Positions 26,451 to 35,882 of a stretch of 64,000 nt of DNA are shown one piece after another (position 1 is the first letter of the stretch; every line of letters begins with the position of its first letter). The notes beneath the pieces are model-generated. The model was given only the letters and a program-made list of their open reading frames with translations. It had not been told where the DNA came from and made no database searches. The stretch covers positions 1,723,810-1,787,809 of the forward strand of contig NZ_CP046103.1 in assembly GCF_009707325.1 (NCBI RefSeq). The letters run 5' to 3'. This stretch comes from Pseudomonas sp. IB20. Lineage in GTDB: Bacteria; Pseudomonadota; Gammaproteobacteria; Pseudomonadales; Pseudomonadaceae. Made by a program: the position numbers and the translations under genes.

Positions 26451-26623
26451 GCTTCAACTCTTTCAGTGATTTTCTCGCCATGGGCCACCACGGCCTGTAT
26501 GTCTGGACGGCCTACGGCATCTGCATTGCCGTACTGGCCCTCAACGTCGCCGCGCCGATCCTGGCCCGCAAGCGTTACCTGCAACAAGAGGCGCGTCGTT
26601 TGCGCCGGGAGACCGATAAGTGA
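26447..26623 (+). CDS. ccmD: Heme exporter small subunit CcmD
   Basis: A 58-residue protein with one transmembrane helix ([16 protein letters not shown]) and a charged C terminus ([17 protein letters not shown]). It stabilises the CcmABC-CcmE complex. It overlaps both neighbours by four bases, which fixes the start at the ATG at 26447. Confidence 0.92.
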   Translation: MSFNSFSDFLAMGHHGLYVWTAYGICIAVLALNVAAPILARKRYLQQEARRLRRETDK

Positions 26624-27087
26624 ATCCGCTGCGTAGAAAGCGTCTGTTGATCATCCTTGCCATCATGGCCGGCGTCGGCATAGCCGTGACCCTGGCCTTG
26701 AGCGCCTTGCAGCAGAACATCAACCTGTTTTACACCCCGACCCAGATCGCCAATGGCGAAGCGCCTGTCGACACACGTATCCGCGCCGGCGGCATGGTAG
26801 AGAAGGGCTCTTTGAAGCGTTCCGGCGATTCCCTCGACGTGACTTTCGTGGTCACCGACTTCAACAAGGCCGTGACCATCACCTATCGCGGCATCCTCCC
26901 GGACCTGTTCCGCGAAGGCCAGGGCATCGTCGCCTTGGGCAAGCTCAACGCCGATGGCGTGGTGGTGGCCGATGAAGTACTGGCCAAGCACGATGAGAAA
27001 TACATGCCGCCCGAGGTCACCAAAGCTTTGAAAGACAGCGGCCAATCCGCCCCGAGCGCAACTTCACAGCCTGCGAAGGAGGGCTAA
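26620..27087 (+). CDS. ccmE: Cytochrome c-type biogenesis heme chaperone CcmE
   Basis: Periplasmic, membrane-anchored heme chaperone (155 residues). One N-terminal helix (about 9-28) is followed by an OB-fold and the heme-binding His in [13 protein letters not shown] near residue 125, with Tyr four positions later. The start is a GTG overlapping the ccmD stop. Confidence 0.94.
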   Translation: MNPLRRKRLLIILAIMAGVGIAVTLALSALQQNINLFYTPTQIANGEAPVDTRIRAGGMVEKGSLKRSGDSLDVTFVVTDFNKAVTITYRGILPDLFREGQGIVALGKLNADGVVVADEVLAKHDEKYMPPEVTKALKDSGQSAPSATSQPAKEG

Positions 27088-27090
27088 GCC

Positions 27091-29079
27091 ATGACGTCCG
27101 CACTGTTTATTCCGGAGTTGGGCCAGTTGGCGATGATCCTCGCCCTGTGCTTTGCCGTCGTCCAGGCCATCGTGCCGTTGCTCGGCGCCTGGCGCGGCGA
27201 CCGCCTGTGGATGAGCCTGGCGCAGCCGGCCGCCTGGGGCCAGTTTGCCTTTCTGCTGTTCGCGTTTGGTTGCCTGACCTACGCCTTCATGACCGACGAC
27301 TTTTCCGTCGCCTATGTCGCCAACAACTCCAACAGCGCGCTGCCTTGGTACTACAAGTTCAGCGCCGTGTGGGGCGCCCACGAAGGTTCGTTGCTGCTGT
27401 GGGCCTTGATCCTCGGCGGTTGGACCTTCGCGGTGTCGGTGTTCTCGCGCCAACTGCCGCAAGTCATGCTGGCGCGGGTGCTGGCGGTGATGGGCATGAT
27501 CAGCATCGGCTTCCTGTTGTTCCTGATCATGACCTCCAACCCGTTCAGCCGCATGCTGCCGCAGATCCCGGTGGACGGGCATGACCTCAACCCGCTGCTG
27601 CAAGACATCGGCCTGATCGTGCACCCGCCGATGCTCTACATGGGTTACGTCGGTTTCTCGGTAGCCTTCGCCTTCGCCATCGCCGCCTTGCTCGGCGGGC
27701 GCCTCGATGCGGCCTGGGCGCGCTGGTCGCGGCCGTGGACCATCGTGGCCTGGGCGTTTCTCGGTATCGGCATCACCTTGGGCTCGTGGTGGGCCTATTA
27801 CGAACTCGGCTGGGGCGGCTGGTGGTTCTGGGACCCCGTGGAAAACGCCTCGTTCATGCCATGGCTGGTAGGCACCGCGCTGATTCACTCGCTGGCGGTT
27901 ACCGAAAAACGCGGCGTGTTCAAAAGCTGGACGGTGCTGCTGGCGATTGCCGCATTTTCCCTCAGCCTGCTCGGCACGTTCCTGGTGCGGTCGGGTGTGT
28001 TGACCTCGGTGCACGCGTTTGCTTCCGACCCTGCGCGCGGCGTATTCATCCTGATCTTCCTGCTGTTTGTAGTCGGCGGCTCACTCACCTTGTTCGCCCT
28101 GCGTGCGCCGGTGGTCAAGAGCCAGGTCGGCTTTAACCTGTGGTCGCGGGAAACCTTGCTGCTGGGCAACAACCTGGTGCTGGTGGTGGCTGCGTCGATG
28201 ATCCTGCTTGGCACCTTGTACCCGCTGGCGCTGGATGCGTTGAGCGGCGCCAAGCTGTCCGTGGGCCCACCGTACTTCAACGCTTTGTTTATCCCGTTGA
28301 TGGGCCTGTTGATGGTGGTGATGGCGGTCGGCATGCTGGTGCGCTGGAAAGACACCCCGGTGAAATGGCTGGTGGGCATGTTGATGCCGGTGCTACTCGG
28401 CAGTGTGGCCTTGGCGGTGATCGCAGGCTTTGCCTACGGTGACTTCAATTGGGCAGTGCTTGCCACCTTCCTGCTCGCCGCTTGGGTATTGCTGGCCGGC
28501 GTGCGCGATATCGCCGACAAGACCCGCCACAAAGGCCTGATCAAAGGCCTGCCAACCCTGACCCGCAGCTACTGGGGCATGCAGATCGCCCACATCGGCA
28601 TCGCCGTGTGCGCCTTGGGCGTGGTGCTTTCCAGCCAGAACAGCGCCGAACGCGACCTGCGCCTCGCGCCGGGCGAGTCCATGGACCTGGCCGGTTACCA
28701 CTTCATTTTTGAAGGCGCCAAGCACTTCGAAGGGCCGAACTTCACGTCGGACAAAGGCACTGTGCGTGTCGTGCGCAAGGGTAAGGAAGTGGCCGTGCTG
28801 CACCCGGAAAAACGCCTGTACACCGTACAAAACTCAATGATGACCGAGGCCGGCATCGACGCCGGTTTCACCCGCGACCTCTATGTGGCGCTGGGTGAAC
28901 CGCTGGGCGACGGCGCCTGGGCCGTGCGCGTGCATGTGAAACCGTTCGTGCGCTGGATCTGGTTCGGCGGTTTGCTCACCGGGTTTGGGGGCTTGCTGGC
29001 CGCGCTGGACCGGCGTTATCGGGTCAAGGTCAAGAGCCGGGTGCGTGAAGCCCTCGGTCTGCAAGGAGCGGCGGCATGA
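27091..29079 (+). CDS. ccmF: Heme lyase subunit CcmF
   Basis: Large membrane protein (662 residues, about 15 helices) of the CcmFGHI heme-ligation complex. It carries the WWD signature GGWWFWDPVENAS near residue 245 and periplasmic histidines (IVHPPMLYMGY, ALIHSLAV, HAFASDP) that coordinate heme. The long C-terminal periplasmic segment precedes the final helix. The ATG is three bases after the ccmE stop, and the end overlaps ccmG. Confidence 0.95.
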   Translation: MTSALFIPELGQLAMILALCFAVVQAIVPLLGAWRGDRLWMSLAQPAAWGQFAFLLFAFGCLTYAFMTDDFSVAYVANNSNSALPWYYKFSAVWGAHEGSLLLWALILGGWTFAVSVFSRQLPQVMLARVLAVMGMISIGFLLFLIMTSNPFSRMLPQIPVDGHDLNPLLQDIGLIVHPPMLYMGYVGFSVAFAFAIAALLGGRLDAAWARWSRPWTIVAWAFLGIGITLGSWWAYYELGWGGWWFWDPVENASFMPWLVGTALIHSLAVTEKRGVFKSWTVLLAIAAFSLSLLGTFLVRSGVLTSVHAFASDPARGVFILIFLLFVVGGSLTLFALRAPVVKSQVGFNLWSRETLLLGNNLVLVVAASMILLGTLYPLALDALSGAKLSVGPPYFNALFIPLMGLLMVVMAVGMLVRWKDTPVKWLVGMLMPVLLGSVALAVIAGFAYGDFNWAVLATFLLAAWVLLAGVRDIADKTRHKGLIKGLPTLTRSYWGMQIAHIGIAVCALGVVLSSQNSAERDLRLAPGESMDLAGYHFIFEGAKHFEGPNFTSDKGTVRVVRKGKEVAVLHPEKRLYTVQNSMMTEAGIDAGFTRDLYVALGEPLGDGAWAVRVHVKPFVRWIWFGGLLTGFGGLLAALDRRYRVKVKSRVREALGLQGAAA

Positions 29080-29612
29080 AGCGTTGGTTGATGGTGTTAC
29101 CGCTGGCGGCCTTTCTGGTGATGGCGGTGTTCCTGTATCGCGGCTTGTACCTGGACCCGGCCGAGCTGCCTTCGGCGATGATCGGCAAGCCGTTCCCGGC
29201 GTTCAGCCTGAAGACGGTGCAGGGCGACAAGACCCTGACCCAGGCCGACCTGCTGGGCAAACCGGCGCTGGTCAACGTGTGGGCGACCTGGTGCATCTCG
29301 TGCCGGGTCGAGCACCCGGTGCTGAACAAGCTTGCCGAGAAGGGTGTGGTGATCTACGGCATCAACTACAAGGACGACAATGCGGCGGCCTTGAAGTGGC
29401 TGGCGGAGTTTCACAACCCGTACCTGCTGGATATTCGCGATGAAGACGGCAACCTTGGTTTGAACCTTGGCGTGTACGGCGCCCCGGAAACCTTCTTTAT
29501 CGATGCCAAAGGCGTGATCCGTGACAAGTACGTCGGCGTGATCGACGAAGTGGTGTGGCGCGAGCAACTCGCCGCCAAGTACCAGGCGCTGGTCGATGAG
29601 GCCAAGCCATGA
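29076..29612 (+). CDS. ccmG: Thiol:disulfide interchange protein CcmG/DsbE
   Basis: Membrane-anchored periplasmic thioredoxin-fold protein (178 residues) that reduces apocytochrome c heme-binding cysteines. The active site is WATWCISCRVEHP near residue 75, and GVYGAPETF is the conserved cis-Pro region. One N-terminal membrane anchor. ATGA overlaps with ccmF and ccmH. Confidence 0.94.
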   Translation: MKRWLMVLPLAAFLVMAVFLYRGLYLDPAELPSAMIGKPFPAFSLKTVQGDKTLTQADLLGKPALVNVWATWCISCRVEHPVLNKLAEKGVVIYGINYKDDNAAALKWLAEFHNPYLLDIRDEDGNLGLNLGVYGAPETFFIDAKGVIRDKYVGVIDEVVWREQLAAKYQALVDEAKP

Positions 29613-30082
29613 AGCGCCTGTTAGCCGCTGCTGTTCTCGCACTCGGATTGGCCGGCGTGGCCCACGCCGCCATCGACACCTACGAATTCGCCAAGGACGG
29701 TGACCGTGAGCGTTTTCGCGAACTGACCAAGGAACTGCGCTGCCCCAAGTGCCAGAACCAGGACATCGCCGACTCCAACGCGCCCATCGCCGCCGACCTG
29801 CGCAAAGAGATCTTTCGCATGCTGGGGGAGGGCAAGGACAACCAGCAGATCATCGACTTCATGGTCGACCGCTACGGCGATTTTGTGCGCTACAAACCGG
29901 CCCTCACCGGCAAGACCGCGCTGCTCTGGTTCGGCCCCGCCGGGCTGTTGCTGGCCGGCGTGGTGGTCATGGCTGTGATCGTGCGCCGTCGCCGCGCCGC
30001 ACCTACTGATGGTTCCGACGCGCTATCTCCTGAAGAGCGCAAACGCCTCGACCAATTGCTGGACACCAAGACTGATGATTGA
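29609..30082 (+). CDS. ccmH: Cytochrome c maturation protein CcmH (CcmL)
   Basis: Periplasmic apocytochrome thiol reductase (157 residues) with signal peptide, the [17 protein letters not shown] active site near residue 43 and a C-terminal transmembrane helix (about 103-122). It corresponds to the N-terminal part of E. coli CcmH; the TPR part is the separate next gene, ccmI. Confidence 0.94.
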   Translation: MKRLLAAAVLALGLAGVAHAAIDTYEFAKDGDRERFRELTKELRCPKCQNQDIADSNAPIAADLRKEIFRMLGEGKDNQQIIDFMVDRYGDFVRYKPALTGKTALLWFGPAGLLLAGVVVMAVIVRRRRAAPTDGSDALSPEERKRLDQLLDTKTDD

Positions 30083-31259
30083 TTTTTGGCTCGCCGCAGG
30101 GTTGCTGCTCCTGATTGCCCTGAGTTTCCTGTTGATCCCTGTATTGCGCGGCCGCCGTGCCCAGCGAGAAGAGGATCGCACCGCGCTGAACGTGGCGCTC
30201 TACCAAGAACGCGTGGCCGAGTTGCAAGTGCAGCAGGACGAAGGCGTGCTCAATGCCGTGCAACTCGACACCGGCCGCGCCGAGGCTGCCCGCGAATTGC
30301 TGGCCGACACCGAAGGTGTGGAAAAGCCCCGCGAATCGCGCCTGGGCAAGCCGCTGCCGTTTTTGGCGGCTTTTCTAGTGCCGGTCCTGGGCATTGCGCT
30401 GTACCTGCATTACGGGGCGAGCGACAAGGTCGCACTGACCCGCGAATTCGCCCAGCCGCCGGTGTCCATGCAAGACATGACCCAGCGCCTGGAACGTGCC
30501 GCCGCTGCTCAGCCGGATTCGCCGGAAGGCTTGTACTTCCTCGGTCGCGCCTACATGGCTCAGGACCGTTCGGCCGATGCGGCGAAAGTCTTCGAACGCA
30601 CCGTGGCCCTGGCCGGTCGCCAGCCGGAACTGCTCGGCCAGTGGGCGCAGGCGCAGTACTTTGCCGACAACAAGCAGTGGTCGCCCAAGGTGCAGGCGCT
30701 GACCGATGAAGCCTTGAAGCTCGATCCGAAGGAAGTCACCAGCCTTGGCCTGCTGGGTATCGCCGCCTTTGAAGGCCAGCGTTATCAGGAAGCCATCGAC
30801 TACTGGAACCGCCTGCTGGCGCAGTTGCCACCGCAAGACAACTCCCGTGTCGCGCTGCAAGGCGGGATTGATCGCGCGGCCGAGAAGCTCAAGGACAGCG
30901 GCGGCACCGTGGCGCAAAAAACCGTGATGAAAGTGCGTGTCGACTTGTCCGCCGAGGTCAAGGCCAAAGCCCTGCCAACCGACAGCGTGTTTATCTTCGC
31001 CCGTGCGGTCAGCGGCCCGCCAGCGCCGTTGGCGGCCAAGCGCGTCACCGTCGCCGAACTGCCGGTCACCGTCGAACTGGGCGATGCGGACGCAATGATG
31101 CCGCAGTTGAAACTGTCGAACTTCGCCGAAGTCCAACTGGTTGCGCGCATATCCCGGGCAGGTGTTCCAACCGCTGGCGAGTGGATCGGCCGCAGCCAAC
31201 CCTTGGCCAGCAGCACCACTGCCACGCAGCAGCTGACCATCGACCGTCCGGATAAGTAA
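30075..31259 (+). CDS. ccmI: Cytochrome c maturation protein CcmI (TPR)
   Basis: Apocytochrome chaperone of 394 residues. Two N-terminal helices with a cytoplasmic loop between them (about 3-22 and 95-112) lead into a periplasmic TPR region ([20 protein letters not shown] near residue 155) and a C-terminal beta-rich domain. I chose the ATG at 30075 (MIDFWLAAG), overlapping ccmH by eight bases. Last recognisable ccm gene. Confidence 0.92.
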   Translation: MIDFWLAAGLLLLIALSFLLIPVLRGRRAQREEDRTALNVALYQERVAELQVQQDEGVLNAVQLDTGRAEAARELLADTEGVEKPRESRLGKPLPFLAAFLVPVLGIALYLHYGASDKVALTREFAQPPVSMQDMTQRLERAAAAQPDSPEGLYFLGRAYMAQDRSADAAKVFERTVALAGRQPELLGQWAQAQYFADNKQWSPKVQALTDEALKLDPKEVTSLGLLGIAAFEGQRYQEAIDYWNRLLAQLPPQDNSRVALQGGIDRAAEKLKDSGGTVAQKTVMKVRVDLSAEVKAKALPTDSVFIFARAVSGPPAPLAAKRVTVAELPVTVELGDADAMMPQLKLSNFAEVQLVARISRAGVPTAGEWIGRSQPLASSTTATQQLTIDRPDK

Positions 31260-31274
31260 TTCGAGGAAACGCCT

Positions 31275-31670
31275 ATGACCGCTCTTGCACGCATCACCTT
31301 GCTCAGCCTGGTACTCGGCTTGAGCGCTTGTGCGGTCCATCGGCCACCTGGGGCACCCACCGGCCCGACCATCCCACCGTCGGGCCCCTCGACCCAGCCG
31401 AGCACCCAACCTTCCGGCCCGGTAACCCCGCCGCCGAAACCGGTGCCGAGCAAATCGCCAACCTTTGCCCCGCCACCGGGCGCCGCCAGCCACTGGGACG
31501 GCAAGATGCAGGTGTATGTGCTGGAAGAACAGCCCGACACCTTCTACCGCCAGCGCACCTACTACCGCTGGAGCAACGGCTGGAGCCGCTCCATCAGCCC
31601 GAATGGGCCATGGGAAGAGACGGATGTGCACGGCGTGCCGCCGGGGTTGAGCAAGCAGTACGCGCAATGA
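31275..31670 (+). CDS. Proline-rich lipoprotein of unknown function
   Basis: A 131-residue lipoprotein: signal peptide with lipobox LSAC (Cys near residue 18), then about 50 residues very rich in P, T, S and G, and a short C-terminal domain with many aromatics (FYRQRTYYRWSNGWSRSI). I do not recognise the family. It lies 15 bp after ccmI and ends before a strong terminator, so it is probably co-transcribed with the ccm operon, but no role in cytochrome maturation is shown. Confidence 0.78.
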   Translation: MTALARITLLSLVLGLSACAVHRPPGAPTGPTIPPSGPSTQPSTQPSGPVTPPPKPVPSKSPTFAPPPGAASHWDGKMQVYVLEEQPDTFYRQRTYYRWSNGWSRSISPNGPWEETDVHGVPPGLSKQYAQ

Positions 31671-31671
31671 C

Positions 31672-31697
31672 AAAAGGCGACCTTCGGGTCGCCTTTT
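31672..31697 (+). terminator. Rho-independent terminator after the ccm operon
   Basis: AAAAGGCGACC-TTCG-GGTCGCCTTTTT forms a perfect stem with a stable TTCG tetraloop and a T-run, three bases after the lipoprotein stop. Confidence 0.92.
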
Positions 31698-31740
31698 TCA
31701 TATCCTTGAAATACACCCCTTCAAACACTGAAGATCAAAT

Positions 31741-31830
31741 GTGGGAGCGGGCTTGCTCGCGAAAGCGGAGTGTCAGCCTAAGATGCGGTGACTGACCTGC
31801 CGCCTTCGCGAGCAAGCCCGCTCCCACAGG
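31741..31830. repeat. REP inverted pair
   Basis: GTGGGAGCGGGCTTGCTCGC and its inverse GCGAGCAAGCCCGCTCCCAC, about 50 bp apart, just upstream of the phosphonate gene remnants. Confidence 0.85.
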
Positions 31831-31913
31831 GGATCTCTTCACGGCCCGGTTTTTTCGCAAGCGTTGACATGCATTCGCGCCAACAACAAAGCCCAAGTGT
31901 GGGAGCCGCGGTA

Positions 31914-32097
31914 TGTGGCCGCCGTCGGCCTGGCCCGCGCGGTCAAGATGATCAGCCTGGCGCCCGCACACGCGGCGGGCCTGACGGACCGTGGTGAAAT
32001 TGCTATTGGCCTGCGCGCCGACCTCGTCCAAGCCAGGCGCCGCGAAGGGCTGCCCGTAGTGCAACACGTATGGCGACAAGCGAAGAGGGTGTTTTGA
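31914..32097 (+). pseudogene. phnM: C-terminal remnant of phnM
   Basis: The frame ending at 32097 encodes the last 60 or so residues of a PhnM-type amidohydrolase (alpha-ribosyl triphosphonate diphosphatase): ARAVKMISLAPAHAAGL, then RGEIAIGLRADLVQ and GLPVVQHVWRQAKR. The preceding 300 or so residues, including the metal ligands, are absent; upstream is a REP pair. The stop TGA overlaps the ATG of phnN (TGATG), preserving the native operon junction. Non-functional. Confidence 0.75.
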
Positions 32098-32669
32098 TGG
32101 CAGGCAGGTTGATCTATCTCATCGGGCCATCGGGTTCGGGCAAGGACAGCCTGCTGGATGCCGCGCGCCCGCGTCTGGCCGAACGCGGTTGCCGCATTGT
32201 GCGCCGCGTGATCACCCGCTCGGCGGAGGCTGTGGGCGAGGCGGCCCAGGGGGTGAGCGCGCAGCAGTTTGCCGCGATGGACGCTGAGGGTGCGTTTGCC
32301 CTCAGTTGGCACGCCAATGGGTTGTCCTATGGCATTCCCGCGCAAATTGATGACTGGCTGGCGGCGGGGGACGACGTGTTGGTCAACGGCTCCCGTGCGC
32401 ACCTGGCGCAGACCCGCGAGCGCTATCCTGCGGTGCTGGTGTTGCTGCTGACGGTTGATCAAACCGTGTTGCGTCAGCGTTTGATCGCGCGCGGGCGTGA
32501 GTCCCTGGCGGAAATAGAGGAGCGCCTGGCGCGCAATGCGCGGTTCACCGCTGACCTGATCGCCGGCAACGGTTCGGGGTTGTTTGTGCTGGATAATTCC
32601 GGCCCGCTTGAACACACCGTCGAGCGTTTGCTGTGTTGCCTGGACCCTGGGCACTCGGCATGCGCCTGA
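32097..32669 (+). CDS. phnN: Ribose 1,5-bisphosphate phosphokinase PhnN
   Basis: Makes PRPP from ribose 1,5-bisphosphate in the C-P lyase pathway. The 190-residue kinase has the P-loop GPSGSGKDSL at residue 10 and a guanylate-kinase-like fold (ITRSAEAVGE, GLSYGIP, NGSRAHLAQ). It is the only intact gene of what was a phn operon: phnM in front lacks its 5' part and phnP behind has a nonsense codon. It may survive as an alternative PRPP source, or be too recently orphaned to have decayed. Confidence 0.9.
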   Translation: MAGRLIYLIGPSGSGKDSLLDAARPRLAERGCRIVRRVITRSAEAVGEAAQGVSAQQFAAMDAEGAFALSWHANGLSYGIPAQIDDWLAAGDDVLVNGSRAHLAQTRERYPAVLVLLLTVDQTVLRQRLIARGRESLAEIEERLARNARFTADLIAGNGSGLFVLDNSGPLEHTVERLLCCLDPGHSACA

Positions 32670-32799
32670 CCCTGCTCGGCACCGGCGACGCGCGGCAAGT
32701 GCCGGTGTAGGGCTGTGAGTGCATCGCTTGCGCCATGGCGTGCAGCGATGAGCGCCTGCGCCGTCGGCCGTGCAGCGCAAGCCTGTGGAGCGGCCACGA
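32660..32799 (+). pseudogene. phnP: 5' remnant of phnP with early stop
   Basis: An ATG at 32660, overlapping the phnN stop, opens MRLTLLGTGDARQVPV, the N terminus of PhnP phosphodiesterase. Codon 17 is TAG (32708-32710), where Tyr is expected, followed in frame by GCECIACAMA and RRRPCSA, still typical PhnP. Homology stops near 32800 where the convergent ArsR gene ends; about 200 residues are missing. Confidence 0.75.
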
Positions 32800-33513
32800 T
32801 CAAGCCTTGGTCAGCGCGGGGCAGGCCGGCGCTTCGAGACCAAACCGGCTCGCCAGCGCCTTGCGGCCCTTGGGCGTCAAACCGAGCGCCCGACTATCCA
32901 GGTCCTGGGTGACCCAATGGTGGCCAATAGCATTTTGTAGAAACGCTGCTCCCAACGCGCCGGCCAAATGCGGACGGCGCACGCTCCAGTCCAGGCACGC
33001 GCACGCAAAATGCCGTCGTTGCGTGCGCAGTGTTGCCACATCAATCCCCAGTTCTATCAGCGCTGTTTCACCGGGCGCGGTGAGCTGGTAAGTCCCCTCG
33101 CCAATCAGCCAGCCGGACGCGATGAAATGGTCATGCAGCTGCACCGCCAGCGTGCCGGCCATGTGGTCGTAGCAGGTGCGTGCGAACTGCAGGCGAGTGG
33201 GCGTGGTCGGGACGAAGGCCTTGCGGGTATTGCGGCTGATCACCATCAAACCCTCGATGGCCTGGGCCACATGGGGGCCGGCCAGGCGGTAGTAGCGATG
33301 GCGTCCTTGGGTGTGCAGCTTGAGCAGGCCATCGTCCTTGAGCCTGGCCAGGTGGGCGCTGGCGGTGGAGGCGCTCACCCCGGCAATCGCGGCCAGCTCG
33401 GTGCTGGTGCGCGCATGGCCATCCATCAGCGAGCAGAGCATTTTCGTGCGCGCAGGCTCGGCGATCGCCCCCGCCACTTGTGAAAGCGCCGTGTCATCGT
33501 CATGGGCGTTCAT
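32800..33513 (-). CDS. ArsR-family winged-helix regulator
   Basis: A 237-residue regulator. The N-terminal ArsR-type DNA-binding domain (about 10-95) has SELAAIAGVSASTASAHLAR-like helix-turn-helix sequence (TELAAIAGVSASTASAHLAR) and the wing RHRYYRL. No metal-binding CxC motif is seen in the recognition helix, so it is not an evident arsenic or zinc sensor. A C-terminal region of about 110 residues with CYDHMAGTLAV and a cysteine pair (FACACLDW) may bind an organic effector. It is divergent from the truncated P450 gene, its likely former target. Confidence 0.83.
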   Translation of the reverse strand: MNAHDDDTALSQVAGAIAEPARTKMLCSLMDGHARTSTELAAIAGVSASTASAHLARLKDDGLLKLHTQGRHRYYRLAGPHVAQAIEGLMVISRNTRKAFVPTTPTRLQFARTCYDHMAGTLAVQLHDHFIASGWLIGEGTYQLTAPGETALIELGIDVATLRTQRRHFACACLDWSVRRPHLAGALGAAFLQNAIGHHWVTQDLDSRALGLTPKGRKALASRFGLEAPACPALTKA

Positions 33514-33588
33514 ATTTCGTTCCTGAGCGAATCATTGCCGTGAGAGAGGGCAGATAGTAACGCTTCTTTTGCGAACAGGACGTACCGA

Positions 33589-34092
33589 ATGACACCGCTG
33601 CAAGCCGCTACCCATGCTGACCCTTATGCGTATTACGCAGCCCTGAGACGCAACGATGAGCTGTTGTTCGATGCTGACCTTGGACTGTGGATCGCCAGTA
33701 GCGCCAAGGCCGTCGAAGCCGTGCTGACGCATCCCGACTGTCGGGTACGCCCGTCACACGAGCCCGTGCCTGCGGCTATCGCAAACGGTGCGGCGGGGCA
33801 GGTCTTCGCCAGGTTGATGCGTATGAACGAGGGGGTGGCCCACCAATGCCCGAGGGCCGCGGTCGAGCCTGCGCTGGCCAGGTTGGATGCGCTGCACATT
33901 GCAGGAGTGGTGAGGCAACTCAGCGCTTGCATGCATAGCCTGGATGATTGGATGTTTACCTTGCCCGTCTCGGTAGTCGCGTATCTGCTGGGTGTGCCCG
34001 GCGAACGGTTAAGCACGGTCGCCGGTTTGACACGGGATTTTGTCGCCTGCCTCTCGCCGCTGAGCCGCGAAGCTCAATTGCGTGATGCCTGA
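33589..34092 (+). pseudogene. N-terminal fragment of a cytochrome P450
   Basis: 167 codons encode the start of a bacterial cytochrome P450 (DPYAYYAALRRNDELLFD, then VEAVLTHPDCRVRP and LPVSVVAYLLGVP). The I-helix, the ExxR motif and the heme-ligand cysteine loop are all missing: the frame ends at TGA 34090-34092. Normal length is about 400 residues. The next 100-200 bp hold scattered short frames (for example THDDVALE near 34211-34237) that may be further P450 debris. Divergent from the ArsR gene. Confidence 0.7.
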
Positions 34093-34291
34093 TTAAAAGC
34101 GCGCGTTTGATCAGGCCGCAGGATGTGCTCGGTCTGACTTCTCGTCAGCACTGAAAAGCGACACGGCAAAGCGCTGACAGCGCTTAGGCGTTGATCAGCG
34201 CCTGCACACACTCGACCCACGACGACGTCGCCCTGGAATAAATTCAGCGGGTTTCCAATATTCCGTAATACAGCCGTCAATCCGACCTGGG

Positions 34292-34501
34292 CATTATCAC
34301 GCCCACGAAGATTACGCGGGGATGGGCTGGGGCATGTTGGAGTTGGACATCTCGCCTTATCTGGGCAAGACCGAGAAGGTCAATGTGACCTTGCCCGGTT
34401 ATGTCATTCAGCGCATCGACCGTGACGTGCGTGAACACAAGGTCAAAAGCCGCTCGTCATTTCTGGCAGGTGCGGCTTTGGAGAAGTTGGTGCGCTCCTA
34501 A
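34292..34501 (+). pseudogene. C-terminal remnant of a HicB-like antitoxin
   Basis: The frame ending at 34501 reads HYHAHEDYAGMGWGMLELDI, then LGKTEKVNVTLPGYVIQRID and SSFLAGAALEKLV. This is like the C-terminal half of HicB-family antitoxins, including the ribbon-helix-helix part. The N-terminal half and any HicA toxin gene are absent. A 60-codon frame from ATG 34322 is technically open. The 200 bp between it and the P450 fragment hold no gene. Confidence 0.55.
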
Positions 34502-34507
34502 GCGCAA

Positions 34508-35704
34508 TCAGGCTGTCGCGACCGACACCTGGCGCGACGCACTCAGGAACCGCAACAACGCCAGCAGCGGGAACGCACTGCCCACTAGCATCACGCCCAG
34601 CCAGCCGCCGTGTTCATACACGCTGCTGGCAATCGCCGAACCGAAGGCGCCGCCGATGAAGATGCTGGTCATGTATAGCGCGTTCAGGCGGCTGCGGCTG
34701 TTAGCGTCGAGGGCGTAGACGGCGCGTTGGCCCAGGACCATGTTCATCTGCACGCAGAAGTCCAGGACCACGCCGGTCACCGCCAGGCCAATCACGCTGT
34801 ACAGCGGGTGTACGAAGGCCGGCAGGAAGCTCAAGGCGCCAAACAACATGGCCAGCAGCGAGGCGCGATGCGTGTGGCCGGCATCGGCCAGGCGGCCGGC
34901 GATGGGCGCGGCGATGGCGCCGATGGCACCCACCAGGGCGAAGATCGCGATCTGGGTTTGGCTCAGGCCATGGTTACGTACCAACTCCAGCGGGGCGGCG
35001 GTCCAGAACAGGCTGAAGGTGGCAAACATGCAGCCTTGGTAGAACGCGCGTTGGCGCAGCACCGGTTGCTCGCGCAGCAGGGTGCCGAGGGAGCGCAGCA
35101 ACTGGCCGTAGCTGGCGCTGTGGTCGGGCTGGCGCTTGGGGATGGTCATCAACAGCACCACGCTGATAAACGCCATCAACGCGGCGGCGGCCATGAACAT
35201 CGTGCGCCAGCCGAAGTGATCGGCCACCACACTGGACACCGGCCGTGCCAGCAAAATACCCAGCAACAGTCCGCCCATGATGCTGCCGACCACACGGCCA
35301 CGGGATTCGGCAGGCGCCAGGTGCGCGGCCAGCGGGATCAGAATTTGCACCGAGACGGAACTGAATCCGATCAGCAACGACACAAGAAGGAACAAATTCG
35401 GCTGCTCGGTGAACGCAGCACCCAGTAGGCTGGCGATGGCCAGCACCGTTGTGGCGATCATCAGCTTGCGGTTTTCCAACAGATCGCCCAGCGGCACCAG
35501 GAAGAACAGGCCCAGGGCATAGCCGATTTGCGTGAGGGACACGATCAGGCTGGCCATCGCGGGAGTCAGGCCGATGTCCGGCGCGATCAACTCGATGATC
35601 GGTTGGGCGTAGTAGATGTTGGCAACAATGGCGCCGCAACAGAACGCAAACAGCATCACCATCCCGCGGGTCATGGTGCTCGTAGCGTGTGGGGTAGCGT
35701 TCAT
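34508..35704 (-). CDS. MFS transporter
   Basis: A 398-residue major facilitator with about twelve helices. FFLVPLGDLLENRKLM, between helices 2 and 3, is the MFS signature loop, and AESRGRVVGSIMGG is in the middle. I chose the ATG at 35704 (MNATPHATSTMTRGM), since a longer frame to 35839 has no family similarity. It resembles drug-efflux (DHA1-type) permeases, but the substrate is unknown. Its 3' end lies only six bases from the HicB remnant. Confidence 0.85.
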   Translation of the reverse strand: MNATPHATSTMTRGMVMLFAFCCGAIVANIYYAQPIIELIAPDIGLTPAMASLIVSLTQIGYALGLFFLVPLGDLLENRKLMIATTVLAIASLLGAAFTEQPNLFLLVSLLIGFSSVSVQILIPLAAHLAPAESRGRVVGSIMGGLLLGILLARPVSSVVADHFGWRTMFMAAAALMAFISVVLLMTIPKRQPDHSASYGQLLRSLGTLLREQPVLRQRAFYQGCMFATFSLFWTAAPLELVRNHGLSQTQIAIFALVGAIGAIAAPIAGRLADAGHTHRASLLAMLFGALSFLPAFVHPLYSVIGLAVTGVVLDFCVQMNMVLGQRAVYALDANSRSRLNALYMTSIFIGGAFGSAIASSVYEHGGWLGVMLVGSAFPLLALLRFLSASRQVSVATA

Positions 35705-35882
35705 GGTGTTCTCGTAAAAGCGAAGGAAGATGGCGTGCGAGAATAAAGACAAGACCTGGCAGCGAGTAGGCCGTTGACGGTGATAACACTCATGCCCGGA
35801 ATTAATGACTGAAACGTTAACTTTCGGGTCGAAGGGCAATGATACATTCAGTCACAACTGCCGAAACAGGAAATCCACTTTC

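Noticed and set aside
27064..28014. Long minus-strand frame opposite ccmF
   Set aside because: His-, Gln- and Arg-rich translation typical of antisense shadow; ccmF on the other strand is unmistakable.
34074..34280. Minus-strand frame of 68 codons between P450 and HicB fragments
   Set aside because: No similarity to any family I know and no ribosome site; most likely debris of the truncated P450.
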